A DNA stretch of 64,000 bases, taken from assembly GCA_040510375.1 (NCBI GenBank), contig JBEVJC010000016.1, positions 62,001 to 126,000 of the forward strand, written 5' to 3'. The stretch is from JBEVJC01 sp040510375 (GTDB lineage: Bacteria > Bacteroidota > Bacteroidia > Chitinophagales > Chitinophagaceae). Shown here piece after piece: positions 43,396-52,300 of this stretch (positions are counted from its first letter, which is position 1; each line of letters begins with the position of its first letter). Both the position numbers and the translations under genes were made by a program. The notes under the pieces are model-generated. The model was not told the origin of the DNA. It worked only from the letters and a program-made list of their open reading frames with translations, and did no database searches.

Positions 43396-44844
43396 TTATA
43401 AATCAACAATCCAGGTATCCTTACTTCCGCCACCCTGTGATGAATTCACCACCAGTGATCCCTCCCGCAGGGCCACACGGGTAAGTCCGCCCGGAACGAT
43501 CTTTATCCCACCCGGTCCGCAAAGCGCATATGGACGCAGGTCAACATGTCGCGGCTGCAATTTACCATCTATGAAACAAGGCACGGTGGATAATTTAATA
43601 ATTGGCTGGGCAATAAAATCACGTGGTGTTTCATTGATAGCTTTTTTTATATCGTCGATTTCTTTTTCGCTGGCACTGTTTCCCATTACCATGCCGTAAC
43701 CGCCCGACTTGTTTGTTTTTTTAACCACCATATTCCCGATGTTTTTAAACACATACTCACGTGCCTCCGGATCTTCCAGTCCGTATGTGGGAACATTGGG
43801 AAGTATTGGTTCTTCATTCAGGTAGTATTTGATCATTGCAGGCACATAGGCATACACCGCTTTATCATCTGCCACTCCGTTGCCCACTGCATTAACGATC
43901 GCCACATTGCCTTTGCGGTAGGCACTCATCAGTCCGGGCACACCCAGTGCACTATCGGGCCGGAACACAAGCGGATCCAGGTAATCATCGTCCAGCCTGC
44001 GGTAGATCACATGTACCTGTTGCAGGCCGGCCGTGGTTTTCATAAACACCTTGTGGTTATCAACCAGCAGGTCGCGGCCTTCCACCAGTGGGATACCCAT
44101 CTGGCGGGCAAGAAAGGTATGCTCGAAATATGCTGAATTATATACGCCGGGTGTAAGTAATGCAATGGTCGGATTACTGAGTTGCTGCGGTGATAAACTA
44201 CCCAGGATATCATGTAACAGCAGGGGATAATTGTTGATCATCCGGACCTTGCTGCCGGTAAGCATGCCGGGGAAAATCCTTTTGGTTACTTCCCGGTTTT
44301 CCATCATGTATGATACACCCGACGGCGTACGCAGGTTATCTTCCAGGATATAAAATGTTCCGTCCTGGCTCCTGATCAGATCGATCCCTGATACATGCAC
44401 ATACAGATCATACGGCACTTTTACACCAACCACCTCGCGGGTATAATGGGCGCAACTGGCAATCAGTTCGGCAGGGATGATTTTATCACGAAGGATTTGT
44501 TGTTCGGAATAAATGTCTTTCAGGAACAGGTTAAGGGCCTTCAGTCGCTGGGTGATCCCTTTCTGGATATGATCCCATTCGGCTCCGGTGAGGATGCGGG
44601 GAATGATGTCAAAAGGAAAGATTTTTTCAATGCCGGCATCATCACTGTATACGGTGAAGGTGATGCCCTGGTTCATAAAAAGTTCGCTGGCCAGTTTGTC
44701 CTTTTGTAATAAAAGGTCGACCGGCAGCTGGCTGATATCACGAAAGACCTGGGAGTACTGGGACCGGATACTTTCGTTTCCTACCATCTCATCCCAGGTG
44801 CCCGCATAGGTTTTGTAGTCCTCAAAAAGTTTTTGACCGGTCAT
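43396..44844 (-). CDS. Circularly permuted type 2 ATP-grasp protein
   Basis: 482 residues. Family landmarks are YDLYVHVSGIDLIRSQDG, FYILEDNLRTPSGVSYMMEN, LLTPGVYNSAYFEHTFLARQ, VHVIYRRLDDDYLDPL and near the end DLRPYALCGPGGIKIVPGGL. ATP-grasp enzymes of this type make amide or peptide bonds through acyl phosphates. The operon with alpha-E and transglutaminase genes was predicted by comparative genomics to make or break an unknown peptide-like compound. It is the first gene of the set. Confidence 0.94.
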   Translation of the reverse strand: MTGQKLFEDYKTYAGTWDEMVGNESIRSQYSQVFRDISQLPVDLLLQKDKLASELFMNQGITFTVYSDDAGIEKIFPFDIIPRILTGAEWDHIQKGITQRLKALNLFLKDIYSEQQILRDKIIPAELIASCAHYTREVVGVKVPYDLYVHVSGIDLIRSQDGTFYILEDNLRTPSGVSYMMENREVTKRIFPGMLTGSKVRMINNYPLLLHDILGSLSPQQLSNPTIALLTPGVYNSAYFEHTFLARQMGIPLVEGRDLLVDNHKVFMKTTAGLQQVHVIYRRLDDDYLDPLVFRPDSALGVPGLMSAYRKGNVAIVNAVGNGVADDKAVYAYVPAMIKYYLNEEPILPNVPTYGLEDPEAREYVFKNIGNMVVKKTNKSGGYGMVMGNSASEKEIDDIKKAINETPRDFIAQPIIKLSTVPCFIDGKLQPRHVDLRPYALCGPGGIKIVPGGLTRVALREGSLVVNSSQGGGSKDTWIVDL

Positions 44845-44945
44845 AGCAGTTAATTATGGACATAAAAAAATTGCTTCACATGTTGAATGTGAGAGCAACC
44901 GTTCTGCCCAATATAATAAATCCAAGCGTAATAACCGCGAATCAA

Positions 44946-45788
44946 TTATGGATGCGCCCTCAGGAAGTCGGCAACCTTCTGAAATGTATCAGTAAGATTG
45001 GGGCCGGTCCACCCATGACCCTCATTGGGATAAAAGATATAATCGTTAGCCACCCCGGCGTCAATAAGTTTATCCCTGAGGGTTTGCGATTGGGAAACAG
45101 GAACCACTGCATCCATTCCACCGTGCAGCAAAAGGGTTGGCGTGGACAGACTGTTTACGAAAAACAGCGGACTGCTTTGTTCATAAGCGCCAGGATTGGC
45201 TGTGGGCGTGCCTCCCAGCAGTTTACCCAGAAGGGTCGATGCAACCGGGGCAGCATTATAAAGGCTTTTAAGCTCGGTGGGACCAAACAGGTCGATAATG
45301 GCGGTTGGCCTGACAACCGATATATGCTTGTAACCCTGCAGGAGTGCCAGGTGGGCACCGGCGCTGGCGCCGAGATAAACAAAATTGCCCGACACCTGGT
45401 ATTCGTCGCGATGGTCATAGATAAAATTCACGGCTGATTCCACATCGTTCTCCTGGGTGGGAAAAAGATTAACTCCTTCCGTGGCTAACCGGTAGTTCAG
45501 GTTAAATATAGCATAACCCGGAAATTGCTGCCTGAGCAGGTTCACATATTGGGTAAAGTCGGCTTTATCGCCATCCACCCAGGCACCACCATGGATCAGG
45601 ATAATCACACGTGTGGAATCCAGGCTCCGTCCCGCGGGAAGATAAAGATCCATTTTTTGCCTGGAATCAGTGCCATAGGCAATATTCAGCTGGTTCATTT
45701 CGGGTATGGTGCTGGTGTCGGCACCGCCTTTTTTATTACAGGCCGTGAACAAAAGAATCAGGCTCGCGAACAGGGCCGTTGTTGTCAT
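44946..45788 (-). CDS. Alpha/beta-hydrolase (esterase-like) lipoprotein
   Basis: 280 residues. Lipobox LFTAC places the lipidated Cys at 17. The alpha/beta-hydrolase fold shows the oxyanion motif HGGAWVDGDK, the nucleophile in LGASAGAHLALL (GxSxG), Asp in HGGMDAVVP and His in NEGHGWTG. This matches acetylesterase- or carboxylesterase-type enzymes (BD-FAE/xylan esterase-like), but the substrate is unclear. It should sit on the inner or outer membrane facing the periplasm or surface. It is divergent from the protease gene (154-base gap). Confidence 0.9.
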   Translation of the reverse strand: MTTTALFASLILLFTACNKKGGADTSTIPEMNQLNIAYGTDSRQKMDLYLPAGRSLDSTRVIILIHGGAWVDGDKADFTQYVNLLRQQFPGYAIFNLNYRLATEGVNLFPTQENDVESAVNFIYDHRDEYQVSGNFVYLGASAGAHLALLQGYKHISVVRPTAIIDLFGPTELKSLYNAAPVASTLLGKLLGGTPTANPGAYEQSSPLFFVNSLSTPTLLLHGGMDAVVPVSQSQTLRDKLIDAGVANDYIFYPNEGHGWTGPNLTDTFQKVADFLRAHP

Positions 45789-45942
45789 TTTTTTTTCTAT
45801 AAGATAAATAAAAAACCATGCCTCCCGGGGAAGACCCGCTCTTAAATGACTGTGTTAGGGAAGAATTAACAGCGTTGATGTTTATATTGCATCTCACCGG
45901 ACGGCATTACCCCGCTCCCCTGGATTTATTATCTTAAATTAT

Positions 45943-47337
45943 ATGGTGGGAAATATTTATAGGAAAAAGTATTTTTTTACGGTTGGACTGGTTTTGTTTC
46001 TGGTCATCGGGGTAGCTGCCCAGCAGGTGAGTGCGGAAGAAGCATACGCAACCAACTCTCCCGGGGTAGTGATGGTGCAGACGGTTTTTTCTGCCAATGT
46101 ATATGTGAACAAGGTGGTAATGGACGAACGGAAGTTTGACCTGCTGGTGGATTCGGTGAGGAAGCTCGACACATCGGGTAGTATGTTCACGGCAGAAGAT
46201 AAACTTGACATGGTGGTCAAAGCCCTTTACAAAAATCCGTTCCGTTTTTTTTCCCGCACCACCCAATACCTCAAACAGCAGCATCGCATTGTATCTACAG
46301 GTACGGGTTTTTTTATTACAGGAAATGGATACCTGGTTACCAACAGTCATATCCTGGATCGCGACAGCGAATATATCCGCAGGAAATTTATCCTTTCTAC
46401 CTATGAAGAAGTTACCAATGCAAATATCAGGTCGCTGGAAACGGCATGGGAGATCCGGTTTACCGATGAACAGCGGGCGCTGCTTAATAATGCTTACAGT
46501 TTAATCTATTCGCAGGTATCGTCGATGATCCTGAACGACCTGAAACGGGAGATCTTTATACAGTCAAGGGTTGACCGGAATGGTGAAGCATTGCAGACAT
46601 TAAGGATGCCGGCCAGGATAATTATAAAGGGCCGGTCAATGCCCGGAAAGGATGTGGCAATATTAAAAGTGGACAATGTAAGTGAAATGCCCGTGCTCTC
46701 CGTAGCAAGGGATTCCATAACACGGATCGGTGAACGGGTATGGGTATATGGTTATCCCGAACCTGTTACATCAAACCTGTACCTGGCAAGGGAAACCAGC
46801 AGTGAGCCTACGTTGACAGAAGGAATAGTAAGCGCGGTAAAAAAATCAATTGGTGGCTGGCCTGTAATCCAGATGGATGCAGCGATTACACATGGAAGCA
46901 GCGGAAGCCCGGTAAGTAACATTAGTGGTGAAGTGATTGGCCTTGCAACATTTGGCAGTCTTGAACAGAGTTCCGGTAAATTATCAGAGGCATATAATTT
47001 TGCGATTCCCGTTTCAATAGTCCGTCAATTTCTTGATTCGGCAAAGGTGGTTCCTGCCATGAGCCAGTCGAGCCTTGCATACAACAGGGGCGTTAAATTT
47101 TTTAATGAGGAGTTTTATGGCAAGGCGCTGCAGCAATTCCAGATGGCACAGAAATTAAATCCCGATTATCCGCTTGTCAGTTCTTATATAACGCAAAGCG
47201 AAAAGTTCATTCATGCCGGCCTGGATAAAGATACCTTCCTGCAAAAAATCGTGTTCCGGATCATGGCCGTCGTGATTATTATCGGAGGTGGGATTGTCTT
47301 TTACCGTTTCCAGCTGGCAGAGCGGAAGAGGAGTTAA
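45943..47337 (+). CDS. Membrane-anchored trypsin-like serine protease with long insertion
   Basis: 464 residues. An N-terminal membrane or signal segment (about 9-27) and a second one near the C-terminus (about 430-452, FRIMAVVIIIGGGIVFYRF). The triad is readable: His136 in VTNSHILDR, Asp237 in GKDVAILKV and Ser320 in THGSSGSPVSN. The 100-residue span between His and Asp is longer than in HtrA-type proteases. After the catalytic domain lies a TPR-like helical pair (about 385-425, YNRGVKFFNEEFYGKALQQF). It is probably a membrane-tethered periplasmic protease, with no PDZ domain. Confidence 0.87.
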   Translation: MVGNIYRKKYFFTVGLVLFLVIGVAAQQVSAEEAYATNSPGVVMVQTVFSANVYVNKVVMDERKFDLLVDSVRKLDTSGSMFTAEDKLDMVVKALYKNPFRFFSRTTQYLKQQHRIVSTGTGFFITGNGYLVTNSHILDRDSEYIRRKFILSTYEEVTNANIRSLETAWEIRFTDEQRALLNNAYSLIYSQVSSMILNDLKREIFIQSRVDRNGEALQTLRMPARIIIKGRSMPGKDVAILKVDNVSEMPVLSVARDSITRIGERVWVYGYPEPVTSNLYLARETSSEPTLTEGIVSAVKKSIGGWPVIQMDAAITHGSSGSPVSNISGEVIGLATFGSLEQSSGKLSEAYNFAIPVSIVRQFLDSAKVVPAMSQSSLAYNRGVKFFNEEFYGKALQQFQMAQKLNPDYPLVSSYITQSEKFIHAGLDKDTFLQKIVFRIMAVVIIIGGGIVFYRFQLAERKRS

Positions 47338-47349
47338 GTGTATAAGTTT

Positions 47350-49188
47350 CTATCCTTCCTTCAGGTTCAGCTTAATCTGTAATTCATCAAATTGTTTCTG
47401 ATCGATGGTTGCCGGAGCATCCAGCATTACATCGCGGCCGGAATTGTTTTTAGGGAATGCTATAAAATCGCGGATGCTTTCGCTGCCGCCAAGGATTGCA
47501 CAAAGACGGTCGAAACCGAATGCGATTCCGCCATGTGGTGGCGCCCCATATTCAAATGCGCCGAGCAGGAATCCAAACTTATGTAATTGTTCCGCTTCAT
47601 CCATCCCAAGTGCAGCAAACATTTTCTCCTGCAACTCGCGCTGGAAAATCCGGATAGAACCACCGCCAATTTCATTCCCGTTAAGTACCATATCATAGGC
47701 ATTGGCCTTGATATTGGCATAGGGATGTTTCAGGTATTCCGCCGCATTATGGATCACGGGGTCATTGCTGATCATGGTATCAATATCAGATGGCTTTGGC
47801 GATGTAAACGGGTGGTGGCGGGCTACCCAGCGATTCCCTTCTTCATCGTATTCAAACAGGGGGAAGTCCAGCACCCATAATAAACGGAAGTCATTCTCTT
47901 TCCGGAGGCCAAGCCGTTTACCCATTTCAAGCCGCAGTTCACTGGATGCTTTACGTGTGCGTTCCTCTGCACCTGCAAGGATAACCACCAGATCGCCGGG
48001 TTGTGCAGAAGTTGCTGATGCTATCAGGTGAAGTTTTTCCGGAGAATAAAATTTATCAATGCTGCTTTTAAAAGTGCCGTCGTTATTAACCTTTATATAG
48101 GCAAGGCCCTTCATCCCGATCTGCGGGCGTTTAACCCAGTCGGTCAGTTCATCCAGCTGTTTGCGCGTATACTCGCTGATCCCTGGAATGGCAAAGGCGA
48201 TAATCGTTTCTGCTTCATTAAAAACAGGAAAATCACTTTGCAGTACAGATGGGTTATTCAGTGCAGAAATTTTTTCCGGGAAAGTATGTGCAGGAAATTT
48301 AAGGTTGGCAAGTTTCATTCCGAAGCGGATATCGGGTTTGTCGTTGCCGAAGTTCCACATCGCATTCTCCCAGGTCATACGTTCTATCTGGTCGGTATAA
48401 TCGATATTTTTTACATCCTTAAAAATAGAACGGACCATACCTTCAAACATACCCAGGATATCTTCCTGTTCAACAAAGGCCATCTCGCAGTCGATCTGGG
48501 TGAACTCAGGCTGACGGTCGGCCCGCAAATCCTCATCGCGGAAACATTTAACGATCTGGTAGTACCGGTCGTAACCGCTGACCATCAGCAATTGTTTGAA
48601 TGTCTGTGGTGACTGGGGCAACGCATAGAACTGCCCGGGGTTCATGCGGGAAGGCACCACAAAATCGCGTGCACCTTCGGGAGTTGACTTGATCAGGAAC
48701 GGGGTTTCAATATCCATGAAACCCTGGTTATGTAAATAGTTGCGCGCCGCGCGATTTACGGCGTAACGCAATTCGATATTTTTTTTCACCGCATTGCGGC
48801 GCAGGTCAAGGAACCGGTATTTCATCCGCAGATCATCGCCGCCATCGGTATCGTCCTGAATAGTGAATGGCGGAACGGCTGATTTATTCAGGATCTTAAA
48901 GGAACTGACATTGATTTCTATATCACCTGTAGGGATATTTTTGTTTTTATTACTTCGTTCGTTGACAATTCCGGTAACCTGCAATACGTATTCGCGGCCA
49001 AGCGGATTTGCCTCCAGGTCTTTATTTAAGTCTTCGCCGAACAACAGCTGGGTAATACCATATCTGTCACGGATATCCACAAAAGTGATGGCGCCAAACT
49101 TACGCACTGTCTGTACCCATCCGGCAAGGGTTACTTCTTTTGAAATATCGCTGCTTCTTAATTCACCACTGGTATGCGTTCTGAACAT
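47350..49188 (-). CDS. aspS: Aspartate-tRNA ligase
   Basis: 612 residues from the ATG at 49186-49188 (MFRTHTSGELRSS). The frame reaches a TTG two codons earlier. A class II synthetase of the bacterial type: anticodon-binding OB domain (about 1-105, VTLAGWVQTVRKFGAITFVD), catalytic domain with the large GAD insertion, motif 2 CFRDEDLRADRQPEFTQID and motif 3 GIAFGFDRLCAILGG. Class length matches. A TAnnTTTG element precedes it with a short leader that contains a small inverted repeat. Confidence 0.97.
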   Translation of the reverse strand: MFRTHTSGELRSSDISKEVTLAGWVQTVRKFGAITFVDIRDRYGITQLLFGEDLNKDLEANPLGREYVLQVTGIVNERSNKNKNIPTGDIEINVSSFKILNKSAVPPFTIQDDTDGGDDLRMKYRFLDLRRNAVKKNIELRYAVNRAARNYLHNQGFMDIETPFLIKSTPEGARDFVVPSRMNPGQFYALPQSPQTFKQLLMVSGYDRYYQIVKCFRDEDLRADRQPEFTQIDCEMAFVEQEDILGMFEGMVRSIFKDVKNIDYTDQIERMTWENAMWNFGNDKPDIRFGMKLANLKFPAHTFPEKISALNNPSVLQSDFPVFNEAETIIAFAIPGISEYTRKQLDELTDWVKRPQIGMKGLAYIKVNNDGTFKSSIDKFYSPEKLHLIASATSAQPGDLVVILAGAEERTRKASSELRLEMGKRLGLRKENDFRLLWVLDFPLFEYDEEGNRWVARHHPFTSPKPSDIDTMISNDPVIHNAAEYLKHPYANIKANAYDMVLNGNEIGGGSIRIFQRELQEKMFAALGMDEAEQLHKFGFLLGAFEYGAPPHGGIAFGFDRLCAILGGSESIRDFIAFPKNNSGRDVMLDAPATIDQKQFDELQIKLNLKEG

Positions 49189-49225
49189 AATCAATCAAAA
49201 ATTAATCCGGTTAGGAATGTGCGCA

Positions 49226-49242
49226 GGCTGTTTAAAACAGCC
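49226..49242 (-). repeat. Small inverted repeat in the aspS leader
   Basis: GGCTGTTT and AAACAGCC flank a single base, so the realistic hairpin has a five-base stem. It lies near the predicted start of the aspS mRNA. No T-box-like feature is seen, and function is unknown. Confidence 0.35.
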
Positions 49243-49256
49243 GTGTATGCGGCCGG

Positions 49257-49264
49257 CAAAGATA
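49257..49264 (-). promoter_or_regulatory. -7 promoter element of aspS
   Basis: TATCTTTG on the minus strand matches TAnnTTTG, about 68 bases before the aspS ATG. A -33 box is not clear. Confidence 0.45.
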
Positions 49265-49340
49265 ACGTTTTTCGCCCTTTGTAAAACCGGCATGTGTAAT
49301 CCGCAAATTGACTGCATCATGGATTGATATACCAACACTG

Positions 49341-52300
49341 ATGAGAAAACTAAGCTTGCTCGTACTGCTGTCATTTATGTTTAGTGAACCAGGATTTTCA
49401 CAAACAGCCCTTAAATCTGCCCGTCAGGGAAGCTGGCAAAGCTTCGTATTCCGGATTCCGGCCGACAGCGCTGAAAAATTTGTCAGTCTTAACCTGGTCA
49501 ACCCATCTGTTTTTGAGCACTTGTCACCGGTTGCCAGCTGGCCGGCTGAAAAATGGCGGACAGAAGAACTTCCGGTGGGTCATTACCTGATCTTCTCGGT
49601 TGTAAAAAATAAAGTAGTATACGAATATTTCAACCAGACATTATTATATATCCGACCCGTTAATAATAATCATCGGGTACAACTTGAAGTACGGGATAGT
49701 TATGGCTCCATATTGAAAAACGCAAGGGTCAGTATTGGTGGGAAGGAGATTCCTTTTTCACCTGCCATTGCCGGATTCCTGATCAGTAAAAGAAATCCGG
49801 ATGAGTCAATAATAAAAGTAGCTACCCCCGGTGATACAAGTTTTGTTGAATTAAGCAAACTTGACCGTATGGATTCACGGAGGGTTCAGTGGTGGTTCAG
49901 GTTCAGACAGTCGGTACCCGGTAAAGTACTTAACGGGCCGTGGAAGAAAATCAGGGAACTCTTCGACCCCACTAACAGGCGACGTAGCTATGGTGGCATC
50001 AATAGGGGGGCCAAAGGATATATGATTTTTAACCAGGCCATTTACAAGCCTGGTGATTCAGTTAAGTTCAAAGCTTACATTCTTGGCAGGCGTAACCAGC
50101 GTTATAAAAAAGAATTGCAGATTGGCCTTGCATATCGTGAGCGGAATAATTTTCAATACAAACCACTAACGAAAAAGAAGCCTTCATCTGCCGGGTCATA
50201 TGAACATGAATTTATTCTTGATGATTCTCTTCCGTCAGACCTGGTTTTTACTGTTATGTTAAAGGATGGTAAGGGTCGGAACAAACTCTCGGGTAATTTC
50301 AAACTGGAAGACTATATCAATGATGAAGTAGTTAGTCACTCGCTGAGGTCATCAGGCTCCGGTTATTTCCTGGGAGATACCCTGATGTTTTATGCCAGTG
50401 CAAAGGATGCAAATGGCCTGGAAGTTATGGACGGCAGGGTCCGGTTTTACCTGCTTTCTGCGGGGGCGTCCTATATCAGCCGCGATGAAGTGTTTATACC
50501 CGATACTATTTTTAAAATGGAAAAGCCGTTGTCAACCGATGGGGATACCAGGTTTGAAATACCATCTTCAGTTATTCCATCAGCCGATTTACAATTAAAT
50601 GCCAGGGCAGTTTTCCTGAATGGCAATAATGAGACCCATACGGAAGAGGTAAAGGTTGATTATTCCGATGATGAAGAGCAGATCAGTATAAAAAAAGAGG
50701 GGATATACCTGGATCTGAGCTACAGGGTCAATGGAGTTAGTGTGGATACCATCGGTTCCTATGTGATGAATGAGGAAGTGGTGGAACACCCTATCCGTTT
50801 TCCAGGCCGATTAAAGGTTCATCCCAATGCCGGTGTATATGAGTTCCAGGTGGGTGATGTAGACAACGAGATCGAACTGGATCACGATGATTATACAATC
50901 AGTCATCTCTTGATCCAGGAGAAAGATAGCTGTGGGTTCAGCATTGATAATCCCGCTGGTCTGCTTATTCATTACAGTGTATTTGATGGTGACCGGGTGA
51001 TCGGTGTTTATGCTGACAGTGTTAATACCATCATCTGGAAAAGAGTGATACCGGCAAACAGGATGTATGAGGTTTTTTACAGTTTCATCTGGAGAGACAA
51101 GGAAGTGACCAGGTCGTTTTATACAGCCGCGCTGGACAAAATACTAAAGGCCAGCATAGAGCATCAGGGGGTGGTATATCCGGGTGCGACTGATACCGTG
51201 CGTGTCACTGTGACGGACAGGAAGGGCCGGCCTGCGGCAAATGTTAACCTGACGGCCGTGACCTACAACTCGCAACATCATGCGAGTATCAATGTACCTG
51301 AACCGCCCTACCTGCAACGGATGAAAACCAGGAATCGTATCAGGATTGACGGTTTTGAACAGGAGCCCGCAAGGCTTAAAGCCGGCGTTCTGCTGTTTTC
51401 CTACCCAGGCTTTCGAAAAATGTTTGCGCTGGACACCATGTTGTATTATCAAATGCTTAAACCCTCCTATCCATATAAACGGATCTCGTCAGTGATCAGT
51501 GACGCTATTCCGCAGGTCTCCGTGCACGTCGTCCGTCGCGGCGTGCCGCAGGAGATCCATCTTCTCTATGTAAACAACAAATTCGTCTGGTACAATAATG
51601 CAACGGACCAGCCGCCCTATGTATTTGGTGGAATTCACGGTTACAACCGCTTTGGCATACGCCTCGATTCATTTTACATTTTGATCGACAGCATCTATCT
51701 GCAACCTTTTTATAAACATGATATCTGCTTTGACCTCGATAGTCTTCCAAAGGGTACTATTATTGAAAAAAGAACACCGGTTATCGATCCCTTTGAGCGC
51801 TTATTACTTGAGCAGTCAATGATTCGCCTGAATGGCCGGTCGGATCAATCCAATGCCTGGATCTGGCAGGGCGACAAATTACTATCTCTATCGGGCCGGC
51901 TTGATCATATCATCGGACCATTTACCCCCCGGGATAGTGTGCAATATTTTCAACCGGGGAAATTTGATCTTCGTTTTCCTTTTGAGCCGGGTTATGAATA
52001 CCGGCTGACACCGAAGATGGCGAGACTGGAATTGAAACCCTTGTATCCGAATAAGGTAATTCCACTGCACATGCCCGTAACAGTTGAGTGGCGGATCGGT
52101 GATACGCTTACTGAAAAGCCTGCAATCAAATATGTACAACCGGAATATATACCACCATACCTGAAGGCGTCTGCACCTGATGCCTGGCTACCCGGCAATT
52201 CCCGGCTGAAGGTCATGGTTCCTTACGAAACAAACTTTTTATTCCTGGTCATTTATAATGAAGACACTGTAGTTATCCGTGATCATAATTATGGTATGCC

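Noticed and set aside
49226..49242. Riboswitch or T-box-like element in the aspS leader
   Set aside because: Only a short inverted repeat is present, with no T-box sequence or terminator.
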